A DNA stretch of 64,000 nucleotides from Glacieibacterium frigidum (GCF_007097155.1 NZ_VJWA01000002.1:1178001-1242000), one strand, 5' to 3'; shown: positions 52,742 to 61,723, counted from the first letter of the stretch. The notes: a model not told the origin generated them from the sequence alone. A program made the numbers and translations.

Positions 52742-53443
52742 ATGAAGCTGCTGCTCGCCGCCCTCGCCCTTGGGCTCGCCACCCCCGCGCTCGCCGCGCC
52801 GCCGCGTCCCGCTGCCGACATCGAACGCGACGCCGCGCGGCACCCGGCCGAGATGGTCGCCTTCGCGATGATCAAGCCCGGCAGCAAGGTCGCCGATTTC
52901 CTGCCCGGCGGCGGCTATTTCACGCGCGTTTTCGCCGCCGCAGTCGCACCCGGCGGCAGCGTCGTCGCAGTGATCCCGCCGGCGGCCGCCAACCTCGATC
53001 CCGCCGCCGCCAAGGCGGTCGCCGACATGGCGGCGAACAAGGACTACGGCAACGTCAGCGTCGTGCCCGCAATCGGCCCGGAGATGGCGGGTAGCCTCGA
53101 CGTCGTCTGGACCGCGCAGAACTACCACGATCTCTACGCCTTCCTGCCAGCCGAAGCGGTCGCCGGGTTCAACAAGGGCGTTTTCGCGTCGCTGAAGCCC
53201 GGCGGCTATCTGATCGTCATCGACCATGCCGCGGTCGCGGGGGCACCCCCGGTCGATACCGGCAAGGCGCTGCACCGCATCGACCCCGCGCGGGTCAAGG
53301 CTGACATGCTGGCCACCGGCTTCGTCTTCGACGGCGAGAGCAAGCTGCTGGCGAACTCGGCCGACGCGCGCACCGCGATGGTCTTCGACCCCGCGATCCG
53401 CGGCCGGACCGACCAGTTCGCCTATCGCTTCCGCAAGCCTTGA
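52742..53443 (+). CDS. Exported class I SAM-methyltransferase-like protein
   Basis: This 233-residue protein has a signal peptide (about 1-19, ending ALAA) and a class I methyltransferase fold (KPGSKVADFLPGGGYFTRVF as motif I; ...GSLDVVWTAQNYHDL; KPGGYLIVIDHA). Family members annotated as periplasmic methyltransferases are common in sphingomonads, but S-adenosylmethionine is not expected in the periplasm, so activity is doubtful. The ATG at 52742 follows GGGGAG. Confidence 0.82.
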   Translation: MKLLLAALALGLATPALAAPPRPAADIERDAARHPAEMVAFAMIKPGSKVADFLPGGGYFTRVFAAAVAPGGSVVAVIPPAAANLDPAAAKAVADMAANKDYGNVSVVPAIGPEMAGSLDVVWTAQNYHDLYAFLPAEAVAGFNKGVFASLKPGGYLIVIDHAAVAGAPPVDTGKALHRIDPARVKADMLATGFVFDGESKLLANSADARTAMVFDPAIRGRTDQFAYRFRKP

Positions 53444-53447
53444 CGGA

Positions 53448-54140
53448 TCAGCGCGGCTTCGGCGGCGTCAGCCAGCCCGTCGTCAGGAACGCCTTGTCGG
53501 CCTCGAGCTCGGCCTTGCGCGCTTCCATGCGCTCGCCGAGCGCGTCGAGGTCGGTGCCGCTCGCCTTCGCCTGGCGAAACATTTCGGCCTCTTCCTCGCG
53601 GACGTGATGGTCGATCAACTCGCTGAGCACAGTCACCGAGGCGGTGAACAGCTCCTCCTTGCCGGTCATCGCGTCGATCTGCAGGATCAGGTCCTTGGCG
53701 GACGCGTGCTCGACGACCGCCTCGTTGACCATGTCGTCCTCGATCCGCGCCTTGATCTCGGGGTAGAAAATCTCCTCCTCGATGCGCGTGTGGACCTTGA
53801 GCATGGCGCTGGTCTCGCGCGCGATCGCCAGCTGGCGGGCGGGCGTCGCGTCCTTGAACTCCTTGAACAGCGCGGCGACGGCGCGGTGATCTTCCTTCAG
53901 CATCGCGACCGCCTTGGGGTCGGGGGTCAGCGTCGTCGCGGCGGTCTTGATCGTCGAGGGCGGCGCGGCCTTGGACGTCGTCGCGGGCACGGGCACGGCG
54001 CGGACGGCCGTGACGCTGGGCGCCGTGGCGGGCTTGGCGGCGGCGCGGCGCGCTGTGGGCTTGGCGGGTGACGCCTTGGATCGGGGCTTGGCGGCGGGCT
54101 TGGCCGGGGCCTTCGCAGGAGTTGTCGCCTTGGTCGCCAT
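53448..54140 (-). CDS. Hemerythrin-domain protein with lysine/alanine/proline-rich tail
   Basis: In this 230-residue protein residues 1-65 are almost entirely Lys, Ala, Pro, Thr and Arg with AKPAAKPRSK-type repeats resembling histone H1 tails. Residues 75-200 form a hemerythrin four-helix domain with likely iron ligands H85, H117, E121, H145, H179 and E183. Hemerythrins bind O2, NO or iron. The basic tail suggests nucleic-acid or membrane-surface binding. It converges with the methyltransferase-like gene, four bases apart. Confidence 0.85.
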   Translation of the reverse strand: MATKATTPAKAPAKPAAKPRSKASPAKPTARRAAAKPATAPSVTAVRAVPVPATTSKAAPPSTIKTAATTLTPDPKAVAMLKEDHRAVAALFKEFKDATPARQLAIARETSAMLKVHTRIEEEIFYPEIKARIEDDMVNEAVVEHASAKDLILQIDAMTGKEELFTASVTVLSELIDHHVREEEAEMFRQAKASGTDLDALGERMEARKAELEADKAFLTTGWLTPPKPR

Positions 54141-54158
54141 GTCCCAATTCCTCCAATG

Positions 54159-55076
54159 TTATTCGGCCATTACGCCTCCAACCAGCTTCGGTTCCGCCTG
54201 CGAATCGTTTGCACTTTCCCAGCGCGCGCGGATCGCGGCGGCACTGTGCGGCGTGCCCCAGCCCGGCGGCCCGGCGACGCGGCCCCAGGCCTCGCGCAGC
54301 GACCGCGCCCGCACCACGTCGCGCGCGATGCCCACCCATTCGTGGAACGCCGCCCACAGCGGGTTGAAGGTCCTGAGGTTGTTGACGAGGCCATAGCGCA
54401 CCGGCTCGGCATCGTCCTCGGGCTCGAACGTCCCGAACAGCCGGTCCCAGACGATGAACACGCCCGCGAAATTGCGGTCGAGATAGCGCGGGTTGCTGCC
54501 GTGGTGGACGCGGTGGTGCGACGGCGTGTTGAGGATGCTCTCCAGCCCCCACGGCAGGCGTCGCACCGTCTCGGTATGGATCCAGAACTGGTAGACGAGG
54601 TTCAACCCGACGCAGAACAGCACCAGCGCCGGCGGAAAGCCGATCAGGAACAGCGGCAGACGGAAGACGAAGCTGAGCGCGAAGAAGCCCGTCCAGGTCT
54701 GCCGCAGCGCCGTCGTCAGGTTGTAATGCTGGCTCGAGTGGTGGACGACATGCCCCGCCCAGAACCAGCGCACGCGGTGCGCGGTGCGGTGAAACCAGTA
54801 GTACGCCAGGTCGTCGAGGACGAAGCACAGCGCCCCCGACCACCAGGCGATCGGAATGTCGAACAGCCGCCATTCGAAGGTCCAGCCGTACGCCGCGACG
54901 ATCGCCGCGCCGAACAGCCCACCCGCCACCGTGCTGCCCAGCCCGAGCAGCAGCGACGTGCCCGTGTCGCGCCAGTCGTACGCGCCCTTCGCGCCGAGGC
55001 GCACCGCGATCATCTCCGCCGCGACCAGCAGCACGAAGGCGGGTGTGGCGAGCGCGATGACGTTGGGCAGGGTCAT
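54159..55076 (-). CDS. Sterol desaturase / fatty acid hydroxylase family protein
   Basis: This 305-residue integral membrane di-iron enzyme has histidine clusters HRTAH, HVVHHSSQHYN and HHRVHHG, the pattern of the fatty acid hydroxylase superfamily (which also includes carotenoid and sterol modifying enzymes). The substrate cannot be assigned. It is the last of three overlapping leftward genes (sulfurtransferase-like, small membrane protein, this gene). Confidence 0.87.
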   Translation of the reverse strand: MTLPNVIALATPAFVLLVAAEMIAVRLGAKGAYDWRDTGTSLLLGLGSTVAGGLFGAAIVAAYGWTFEWRLFDIPIAWWSGALCFVLDDLAYYWFHRTAHRVRWFWAGHVVHHSSQHYNLTTALRQTWTGFFALSFVFRLPLFLIGFPPALVLFCVGLNLVYQFWIHTETVRRLPWGLESILNTPSHHRVHHGSNPRYLDRNFAGVFIVWDRLFGTFEPEDDAEPVRYGLVNNLRTFNPLWAAFHEWVGIARDVVRARSLREAWGRVAGPPGWGTPHSAAAIRARWESANDSQAEPKLVGGVMAE

Positions 55077-55324
55077 GCCTCGCGCACCACCCAGCGGTCG
55101 CCCATCGCATCGATGCGCACGCGGCGCCCATCGCCGGTCAGCGTCGCGCCGCCGCGATCGGGGTCGAGCGTCACCGCATCGGCGCGGAAGCCGTAGAGCG
55201 CGGTGTCGGCCAGCGCCCGCGCCTCGCCCTCGTCGGCCAGCCGCGGCGACCCGCGAAACCCAAGAGCCCAGGCGAGGCCGACGAGCAGCGCGACCCCTGC
55301 CAGCGAGGCCGCGAACAGCGTCAC
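55073..55324 (-). CDS. Small membrane-anchored hypothetical protein
   Basis: This 83-residue product has an N-terminal membrane helix (about 3-21) and a small soluble domain ending RRVRIDAMGDRWVVREA, which looks like a compact beta-rich module. The GTG at 55324 overlaps the preceding stop (GTGA), and its stop overlaps the hydroxylase ATG (ATGA). The coupling at both ends supports a real gene; I recognise no family. Confidence 0.65.
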   Translation of the reverse strand: MTLFAASLAGVALLVGLAWALGFRGSPRLADEGEARALADTALYGFRADAVTLDPDRGGATLTGDGRRVRIDAMGDRWVVREA

Positions 55325-55746
55325 CGCGGGCTGAGCGACTGCAGGGTCGGCAGCAGCCCCGACACGTCGTAGCGCCCGCGCGCCGCCGCCGCGACGATCG
55401 CGTCCGGATCGCCGCCGCGCCGCGCCTCGGCCAGCGCCCAGAGGTTCGCCGAGCGCGTCCCCGACCGGCACCACGCCAGCACCGGGCCGCTTGCTTCATC
55501 GAGCACGGCCGCCATCGCCTCGACCTGCGCCATGGTGAAGCCGCTGTGATCGATCGGGATCGCCGTGTACGCGAGGCCTGCCGCCGCCGCCGCATCGGCG
55601 AGGACAGACTCGGCCGGCTGGTCGAACGTCTCGCCATCGGGGCGGTTGTTGACCACCGACACGAACCCCTCGGCCGCTGCTTGTGCGAGATCGCCGGGGT
55701 CGAGCTGCCCCGCGACGCTGATCTGATCGGTCAGGCGAATGAACAT
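55321..55746 (-). CDS. TIGR01244-type (beta-lactamase-hydrolase-like) sulfurtransferase/phosphatase domain protein
   Basis: This 141-residue protein has the DSP/rhodanese-like fold of the TIGR01244 family: start IRLTDQISVAGQLDPGDLAQ, core NNRPDGET and active-site loop CRSGTRS (C93, R98). In related Blh/SQR-operon proteins this domain is linked to sulfide or persulfide handling. Here it stands in an operon with a membrane hydroxylase. Cysteine and arginine are intact. The start at 55746 is set by the conserved N-terminus. Confidence 0.82.
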   Translation of the reverse strand: MFIRLTDQISVAGQLDPGDLAQAAAEGFVSVVNNRPDGETFDQPAESVLADAAAAAGLAYTAIPIDHSGFTMAQVEAMAAVLDEASGPVLAWCRSGTRSANLWALAEARRGGDPDAIVAAAARGRYDVSGLLPTLQSLSPR

Positions 55747-55832
55747 CGCGCGGTTGTAGGGCGCGGGGGCGCGGACCGGCAAGGGGGTCGCGGCGTTGTA
55801 CCCCCGGCCCGATCCGCGGGCGGGGAGGCAAA

Positions 55833-56489
55833 ATGCGCATGCTCGATCTCAGCTCGTGGCACTCGATCCTCGCGACGGTGCTCGGCCTCGCGCTCGTCAC
55901 GCTGATCGGCGTCGGGGTGCGGCTGGTGCTGATGATGACCATCCAGCAGCGGCGCGAGCGCATGAACCGCCAGATCAACGAGCGGCTGCGCACGCTGATC
56001 GCCGCCTACAAGGTGCTGGGCGGGTCGTTCACCGGCGATCTGGCGGTGGATCCCAGCCATTTGCGCGACCAGCGCGGGGCAGACGTCGCGCTCGACCTGA
56101 CCGCGGTGGCGGGCTCCGACCGGCGCCGGCGCATCCGCGATGCCGTCGAGGCGGCGCTGTCGGACATCATCCTGCTCGGCACCGAGGCGCACGTCCGCCT
56201 CGCCGAGCGCGCCGCCAACGAACTCGTCGCGGGGCGCCCGGTTCACACCCACGACCTCGTCGTCTCATTGCGCGACTTCATCCGCACCGCGCTCGACCTC
56301 GACCCCATGCCCGCCGACGTGGCCATCCCGCGCCAGGGGCCGGCTCGCCCGTCGAGCACCGGCGGCCGCGGCCGGGGCGAGGGCCGCGAGGGGGGACGTG
56401 GTGGTGGTGACGGCGAAGGCGGCGGCGGCGGCGGAATGGGAATGGGCATGGGCATGGGTCTCGGCGCCGCCGACACCCGCCAGCCCTGA
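55833..56489 (+). CDS. Membrane-anchored hypothetical protein with Gly-rich tail
   Basis: This 218-residue protein has one N-terminal membrane helix (about 11-34), a charged helical domain (about 38-155) and a low-complexity C-terminal tail (about 165-218) rich in Gly, Arg and Glu. The tail ends with GGGGGMGMGMGMGLG repeats. The ATG at 55833 follows GGGAGG. I recognise no characterised family. The tail is encoded by simple GGNATGGG-type repeats that could expand or contract. Confidence 0.7.
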   Translation: MRMLDLSSWHSILATVLGLALVTLIGVGVRLVLMMTIQQRRERMNRQINERLRTLIAAYKVLGGSFTGDLAVDPSHLRDQRGADVALDLTAVAGSDRRRRIRDAVEAALSDIILLGTEAHVRLAERAANELVAGRPVHTHDLVVSLRDFIRTALDLDPMPADVAIPRQGPARPSSTGGRGRGEGREGGRGGGDGEGGGGGGMGMGMGMGLGAADTRQP

Positions 56490-56498
56490 CCCCGGCCC

Positions 56499-57821
56499 TT
56501 AGCGGTAGGCGGTCAGCTTGCCGTCGTCGGTCAGCAGATACACGCTGCCGCCCGCAACGATCGGCGGCAGATAGGCCGCAGCCGACAGCTTGACCTCCGA
56601 GAGCGTCTTGCCGGTGTAGGGCGACACGGTGATCAGGCGGCGGTCCGATGCCGAGATCAGCAGCCGGTCGCTGGCCAGCACGGGGCCGGCATATTCGATC
56701 GGCTTGGTCTTCTTCTTGAGGTTGCCATAGCGCGTCAGGCGCGACACCCACTTGATGCGCCCGTCGCCGCGCGTCACGCAGACCACTTCACCGTCGAGCG
56801 TCACGGCATAGACGAAGTCGCCCGCGACCCACGGCGTCGAAGTGCCAGCGAAGTTGCGCTCCCACACGCGCTGCCCGGTCGACAGGTCGATCGCCGCCAT
56901 GCGCCCGCCATGGCCGATCGCGAAGACGCGGCCCTGGTCGATGACCGGCGACGCATCGATGTCGGTCAGCGCGTTGAGCGCCGTGGTGCGGCCCGTGCGC
57001 GACAGCGCGTCGGTCCACACCGTGCGCCCGTTCTCGGCGCGCAAAGCATTGAGATCGCCCGACGAATAGCCGACCACCAAAGTATCCTGCGCGAACGCCG
57101 GGGCGCCCGTGCCGAGCAGGCCGGCGCTCTCCACCGCGCCCGCGACGCTCCACGTCGTCGTGCCCTTGGCGCCGTCGAGCGCGAACAGCTGGTTGTCCTG
57201 CGTCAGCGCATAGACGCGCCCGCCCGCGACCGTCGGCGCGCCGCGGAACGGCGTGCCGAGCGTGACCTTCCAGACCTGCGCGCCGGTCGCTGCGTCGAAC
57301 GCCGCGACGATGCCCTGGCCGGTCGTCGCATAGACGCGCCCGTCGCCCACGCTGACACCGCCGCCGAACGCCGAGCGCCTGTCTTCCTTCTCCATCTGCA
57401 GAGCGGCCGACCAGATCGCGGCACCCGTCCTGGCGTCGAAAGCGCGGACGCCGGCCTCGGTATCGATCGTGTAGACGCGGCCGTCGGCGATCACCGGCGC
57501 GGCGTTCAGGCGGCGCGTCGCGTCCGATCCCCGGCCGATCTCGACGCTCCACGCGACGTTCAGCGTATCGGGGAGCGACAGATGGCCGAGCGACTTCGAC
57601 GGCGACCCGCCAGGCTGCGTCCAGTCGGCGTTGGCGACCGGCGGCGGCAGGCGGACGGCGAGATCGGCGAGTTCCGACTCAGCCTCGACGCGGGTTTCGA
57701 AGTCGAGCACGGGGACGCGCTCGCCGACGGTCGGCGTCTTGGCCTTGCCGCCCTTGAAGATGCCGCACCCGCCCAGCGCAAGCGCGGGCAGCAGTGCGAC
57801 GGCGATCAGATTGCGGCGCAT
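56499..57821 (-). CDS. bamB: Outer-membrane assembly lipoprotein BamB
   Basis: BamB is a beta-propeller lipoprotein of the BAM complex that inserts outer-membrane proteins. The 440-residue precursor has a lipobox ending LGGC (about C19) and eight PQQ-like repeats (GRVYTIDTEAGVRAFDARTG, GRVYATTGQGIVAAFDAATG and others). Its ATG at 57821 shares a base with the preceding stop codon (TGATG). The order YfgM-like then bamB is the common arrangement, though it is normally followed by der. Confidence 0.93.
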   Translation of the reverse strand: MRRNLIAVALLPALALGGCGIFKGGKAKTPTVGERVPVLDFETRVEAESELADLAVRLPPPVANADWTQPGGSPSKSLGHLSLPDTLNVAWSVEIGRGSDATRRLNAAPVIADGRVYTIDTEAGVRAFDARTGAAIWSAALQMEKEDRRSAFGGGVSVGDGRVYATTGQGIVAAFDAATGAQVWKVTLGTPFRGAPTVAGGRVYALTQDNQLFALDGAKGTTTWSVAGAVESAGLLGTGAPAFAQDTLVVGYSSGDLNALRAENGRTVWTDALSRTGRTTALNALTDIDASPVIDQGRVFAIGHGGRMAAIDLSTGQRVWERNFAGTSTPWVAGDFVYAVTLDGEVVCVTRGDGRIKWVSRLTRYGNLKKKTKPIEYAGPVLASDRLLISASDRRLITVSPYTGKTLSEVKLSAAAYLPPIVAGGSVYLLTDDGKLTAYR

Positions 57822-58525
57822 CACTGGGCTCCCCTGGGCAGCGGCCCGGTGTCGACGCCGAGGCTCCCGGCGAGTTGCTGCGCGCGGCCGCGCAGCGATG
57901 CGGGCAGCGTCGTGTCCTTGGCGATGCTAGCGAGCAGCGCGCCCGCGACATCGCGCTGACCGGCGCGGATATGCGCGACCGCGGTCATCTCGCCAGCGAC
58001 GCCGAACCAGGGATTACCCGGCAGGCTCAACGTCTTGAGGCGCGCAATCACCGTCGCGGGCGGCAGCGAGTCGTACGCCAGCCGCGTCGCCTTGATCGTC
58101 GCGAGATCGCGCAGCGGCTGCGGCTGGGTTGTGTCGGCCGCCACGCTATCGAAGATCTTGGTCGCGCCCGCGGTGTCGCCCGCGGTCACGAGGTTCGCCG
58201 CCTGGGTCAGCTTCGCCAGCGCCGCATAGCCCTTGTCGTCGCCGCTCGCGAGGCGCGTCAGGATCGGCGCGGCCTCGGGCAGGTTGCCCGTCTCGAGCTT
58301 GGTCAGCGCCTGCGCGAACGCCTCGCCGGTGGCGCCGGCCTGCTTGCGCTGTTCGGCCTGCCACCACAGGAAACCGCCGAGCGCCGCCAGGCCGATCACC
58401 ACGACGGCGACCAGCAGGATGCCCCAGCGCGCCCAGAAAGACTGCAGCTGCGACTTGCGATATTCCTCGTCGACTTCGCGAACGAAGCTGTCGTCGGTGG
58501 CGGGGGTCAGGGGCGCTTTGGCCAA
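57821..58525 (-). CDS. YfgM-like TPR membrane protein
   Basis: This 234-residue protein has a short cytoplasmic N-terminus (DDSFVREVDEEYRKSQLQSF), one membrane helix (about 34-54) and a periplasmic TPR-like domain. It corresponds to the YfgM/tetratricopeptide-like group, a SecYEG-associated chaperone partner encoded before bamB. The start is a TTG at 58525, chosen because the conserved region begins there; no ATG is nearby, so it is uncertain by a few codons. Confidence 0.82.
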   Translation of the reverse strand: MAKAPLTPATDDSFVREVDEEYRKSQLQSFWARWGILLVAVVVIGLAALGGFLWWQAEQRKQAGATGEAFAQALTKLETGNLPEAAPILTRLASGDDKGYAALAKLTQAANLVTAGDTAGATKIFDSVAADTTQPQPLRDLATIKATRLAYDSLPPATVIARLKTLSLPGNPWFGVAGEMTAVAHIRAGQRDVAGALLASIAKDTTLPASLRGRAQQLAGSLGVDTGPLPRGAQ

Positions 58526-58599
58526 GATCGGTCGCTTTCGTCGGGTTTGTCGGGGTGCATAGCGGCGCGGGCGCGCATTCGCAATTGAACGCGCAGGCC

Positions 58600-59478
58600 T
58601 TAACCCCCGGCAACAGGGTGTTGGGGGACGCCGTAGAGTTCGGCCGCCGCGGGAAAGCTGCGGTCGCGCACCGCGCCCGCGTACGCCGCCGCCGCCGCAT
58701 CGATACGCGGCGCGAGATCGTCGAAGCGGCGCACGAAGCGCGGCGTGCGCTCGAACATGCCCAGCATGTCGTCGACGACGAGCACCTGGCCGTCGCACGC
58801 CGGCGACCCGCCGATACCGATCGTCGGGCACTTCACCGCCTCGGTAATCGCCCGCGCCAGCGGCTCGACGACGCCCTCGACGACCATCGCAAACGCGCCT
58901 GCGTCCGCTATCGCCTTGGCATCGCTCAATATTTTGGCAAACTCCGCGTCCGACTTGCCGCGCGCGCCATAGCCGCCGAGCGCGTTGATCGCCTGCGGAG
59001 TCAGTCCGACATGGCCCATCACCGGGATGCCGCGCTCGACGAGGAAGCGCACCGTGTCGGCCAGCACCGCCCCGCCCTCCATCTTGACCGCGGCGCATCC
59101 GGTTTCGCGCAGCACGCGCGCCGCGCTGGCGAACGCGGCCGCAGGGCCGGCCTCGTAGGTGCCGAACGGCAGGTCGACCGCGACGACGCTGTGATAGCTG
59201 CCGCGCACCACCGCGGCGCCGTGTGCGCACATCATGTCGAGCGTCACGCGCACCGTCGTGTCGAGGCCATAGATCACCTGCCCCAGCGAATCGCCGACGA
59301 GCAGCAGGTCGCAATGCGCGTCGAGCAGCTGCGCCATGCGCGCGGTGTAGGCGGTCAGCATGACGAGCGGCGTGCCCCCCTTGGCACGCGCGATACCGGG
59401 CACGGTCAGCCGCTTCATCGGCGCGGGCGTGGGCGTCGCGCGGCTCGTCGCGGTGTCGAGGGTGAAGGTCGTCGACAT
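58600..59478 (-). CDS. panB: 3-methyl-2-oxobutanoate hydroxymethyltransferase
   Basis: PanB converts 2-oxoisovalerate to ketopantoate in pantothenate/CoA synthesis. The 292-residue protein has family motifs [46 protein letters not shown] and [20 protein letters not shown]. Metal-binding acidic residues (the aspartates in DSLG and VDLPFG, and the glutamate in EGG) are intact. It lies directly after parB, one base apart, though functionally unrelated. panC is not in the window. Confidence 0.95.
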   Translation of the reverse strand: MSTTFTLDTATSRATPTPAPMKRLTVPGIARAKGGTPLVMLTAYTARMAQLLDAHCDLLLVGDSLGQVIYGLDTTVRVTLDMMCAHGAAVVRGSYHSVVAVDLPFGTYEAGPAAAFASAARVLRETGCAAVKMEGGAVLADTVRFLVERGIPVMGHVGLTPQAINALGGYGARGKSDAEFAKILSDAKAIADAGAFAMVVEGVVEPLARAITEAVKCPTIGIGGSPACDGQVLVVDDMLGMFERTPRFVRRFDDLAPRIDAAAAAYAGAVRDRSFPAAAELYGVPQHPVAGG

Positions 59479-60318
59479 CTAGAAGCGTCCCTCGCCGCCG
59501 AGGCGTGCGCAGATCAGATCGAGCTGGTCGAGATCGCTGTAGTGCAGGCTCACGACCCCCTCCTCGATGCGCACCCGCAGACCGAGCGCTTCGCCGAGCT
59601 GTGCTTCGAGCGCGGCGACATTCTCGTCGCGGGGCGCTGCGGCGCGCTTGGGCTTCGCCGGCACGCCGACCTTGACCGCCGCCTCGACCTGACGGACCGA
59701 CCAGCCGCCGGCGATCGCCTTCGCCGCGAGCGCCTCGGCCTCGGGATGACCCAGCAGCGCGCGCGCATGCCCCATCGCGAGCTTGCCCCCGCGCACCGCA
59801 TCGAGCACGCCTTCGGGCAGGTCGCGCAGGCGGATCATGTTGGTGACATGGCTGCGCGACTTGCCGACGCCGCTGGCGATATTCTCGTGGCTGTAGTGAT
59901 AGTCGTAGTGGAGCCGCGCATAGGCGTCGGCCTCCTCGATAGGGTTGAGGTCGGCGCGCTGGACGTTCTCGACGATCGCGAACTCGGCCGCCTGATTGTC
60001 CTGCAGGTCGCGGACCAGCGCCGGCACCTCGTGCAGCCCCGCCGCCTGCGCGGCACGCCAGCGGCGCTCCCCCGCGACGATCTCGTAGCGCCCGTTGTCG
60101 GGCTTGTTGGGGCGCAGCAGCAGCGGCTGGAGCACGCCCGCATGGCGGATCGATTCGACGAGTTCGGCCATTGCCGCCGCGTCGAAATGCTTGCGCGGCT
60201 GGCCGGGGCGGGGGTCGATCGACGCGACGGCGATGTTGCGCGGTGGCGCCGACAGCGGCGCAGTGCCCGCCACTTCCTCCATCAACGCGCTCAGGCCGCG
60301 ACCGAGACCATGCTTCAT
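59479..60318 (-). CDS. parB: Chromosome partitioning protein ParB
   Basis: ParB is a CTPase clamp that binds parS and spreads to organise the origin region. The 279-residue protein has the N-terminal MKHGLGRGLSALMEE motif that contacts ParA and the ParB/Srx CTPase domain (PRKHFD; GERRWRAAQAAGLHEVP; NVQRADLNPIEEA). It also has a helix-turn-helix (SRSHVTNMIRL) and a C-terminal dimerisation region. Three parS sites lie within 3.3 kb. It overlaps parA by four bases. Confidence 0.97.
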   Translation of the reverse strand: MKHGLGRGLSALMEEVAGTAPLSAPPRNIAVASIDPRPGQPRKHFDAAAMAELVESIRHAGVLQPLLLRPNKPDNGRYEIVAGERRWRAAQAAGLHEVPALVRDLQDNQAAEFAIVENVQRADLNPIEEADAYARLHYDYHYSHENIASGVGKSRSHVTNMIRLRDLPEGVLDAVRGGKLAMGHARALLGHPEAEALAAKAIAGGWSVRQVEAAVKVGVPAKPKRAAAPRDENVAALEAQLGEALGLRVRIEEGVVSLHYSDLDQLDLICARLGGEGRF

Positions 60319-61094
60319 GCCATTGACCTGACTGGATTTTCTGGAACTGCGCGGGCAAGGACCTCGCGCGCGAGGGCTATATAGGCCTGGCTGCCGGGGC
60401 AGCGCAGGTCATAGACGAGCGCCGGCAGCCCGTGGCTCGGCGCCTCCGACAGGCGGACATTGCGCGGCACCATGACGTCGAACACCTGCGCCCCCATAAC
60501 CGCGCGCACGTCGGCGGCGACCGCCTCCGACAGGCGGTTGCGCCGGTCGGTCATGGTCAGCAGGATGCCGAGGATACCCAAGCGCGGGTTGGGGCCCGCT
60601 CGGACGCGTTCGACGGTGGCGAGCAGCTGGCTAAGCCCTTCGAGCGCGAAGAATTCAGCCTGCAACGGGATCAAGATGCGCTCGACCGCGACGAGTGCAT
60701 TCATCGTCAGCAGCCCGAGCGACGGCGGGCAGTCGATGAGCAGCCAGTCATGGGTGTCCGTCGTGAGCGCATCGGCCATGCGGTGCAGCCGCCGCTCGAC
60801 GCCGACGAGCTCGACCTCCGCGCCCGACAGCGCCGCGGTCGACGGTACCAGCGACAGGCCGGGCACGCTGGTCGGCACGGTCGCATCCGCCAGACTCGCA
60901 TCGCCGAGCACGACATCATAGATCGACCGCGACCGCGCCCGGCGATCGACGCCCAGCCCCGTCGAAGCATTGCCCTGCGGATCGGCATCGACGAGCAGCA
61001 CCGACGCCCCGCTCGCCGCCAGCGCGGTGGCGAGATTGATCGCGGTCGTGGTCTTGCCCACGCCGCCCTTCTGGTTGACCACCGCGACGCGCAT
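60315..61094 (-). CDS. parA: Chromosome partitioning ATPase ParA
   Basis: This 259-residue deviant-Walker ATPase (KGGVGKTTTAINLA at about 9-22; DCPPSLGLLT as Walker B) moves ParB-parS complexes during chromosome segregation. The ATG at 61094 overlaps the rsmG stop codon (TGATG). The order rsmG-parA-parB is the conserved arrangement near the origin in Alphaproteobacteria. Confidence 0.97.
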   Translation of the reverse strand: MRVAVVNQKGGVGKTTTAINLATALAASGASVLLVDADPQGNASTGLGVDRRARSRSIYDVVLGDASLADATVPTSVPGLSLVPSTAALSGAEVELVGVERRLHRMADALTTDTHDWLLIDCPPSLGLLTMNALVAVERILIPLQAEFFALEGLSQLLATVERVRAGPNPRLGILGILLTMTDRRNRLSEAVAADVRAVMGAQVFDVMVPRNVRLSEAPSHGLPALVYDLRCPGSQAYIALAREVLARAVPENPVRSMA

Positions 61095-61723
61095 CAGCGG
61101 CGGCGCACGTTGGTGGCGACGACGATCCGCGCCTGCGCGTCGGTGACGCTGGGCACGAGGTCGTGATCGAAGCGGAAGCGCAGCCGAGCTTCGGCGATCT
61201 CGTCGGCAGCACGGGCGCCCTTGGGCAGCACCCAGCGTGTAGTCGGCCCGGCGAAGCGGATGCCCCAGTCGAACAGCTGGCTCAGCGACGCGCACGCACG
61301 CGCGACGATGGTCGCGGGCTGCAGCAATGGCATTGCCTCGATGCGGGAGCGGTGGATGCGAACCTGATCGGCGATGCCGGTCGCCTCTGCCACGGCGGCC
61401 AGAAATTCGGTCTTCTTGCCCGTCGCTTCGACCAGATCGACCGGTCCGCCGCCGAGCAGTGCGATGACAAGCCCTGGCAACCCTGCTCCCGCCCCCAGAT
61501 CAAGCCACGGCGCCGCGCCCAAGGGCACAAGTTGCGCCGAGTCGGCAAAGTGCCGCTCCCACGTCTGCGCCAGCGTCGCAGGACCGACGAGGTTCATGCG
61601 CCCCTGCCATTCGGCGAGCATCGCCGCGTAGGTCTCGAAGCAAGCTAATGTTTCACGTGAAACGTCGAACTGCTCGGCGAACTGGTCGGCGCCGTACGTT
61701 TCACGTGAAACATCAACAAGCAT
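61094..61723 (-). CDS. rsmG: 16S rRNA m7G527 methyltransferase RsmG
   Basis: RsmG methylates G527 of 16S rRNA; its loss gives low-level streptomycin resistance in other bacteria. The 209-residue protein has the SAM motif WLDLGAGAGLPGLVIAL (about 73-89). Its N-terminus carries the pentapeptide VSRET twice (residues 5-9 and 21-25). Each copy is encoded by a parS core, so the partition sites are part of the coding sequence. The ATG overlaps the mnmG stop codon (TGATG). Confidence 0.95.
   Translation of the reverse strand: MLVDVSRETYGADQFAEQFDVSRETLACFETYAAMLAEWQGRMNLVGPATLAQTWERHFADSAQLVPLGAAPWLDLGAGAGLPGLVIALLGGGPVDLVEATGKKTEFLAAVAEATGIADQVRIHRSRIEAMPLLQPATIVARACASLSQLFDWGIRFAGPTTRWVLPKGARAADEIAEARLRFRFDHDLVPSVTDAQARIVVATNVRRR
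61649..61664. other. parS centromere site, copy 1 (inside rsmG)
   Basis: TGTTTCACGTGAAACG matches the parS consensus TGTTTCACGTGAAACA at 15 of 16 bases, with the full 14-base palindrome GTTTCACGTGAAAC. It encodes Val-Ser-Arg-Glu-Thr in rsmG. Confidence 0.95.
61697..61712. other. parS centromere site, copy 2 (inside rsmG)
   Basis: CGTTTCACGTGAAACA carries the complete 14-base core GTTTCACGTGAAAC, 48 bases from copy 1 and in the same reading frame of rsmG, again encoding Val-Ser-Arg-Glu-Thr. Close pairing may help ParB loading. Confidence 0.95.
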
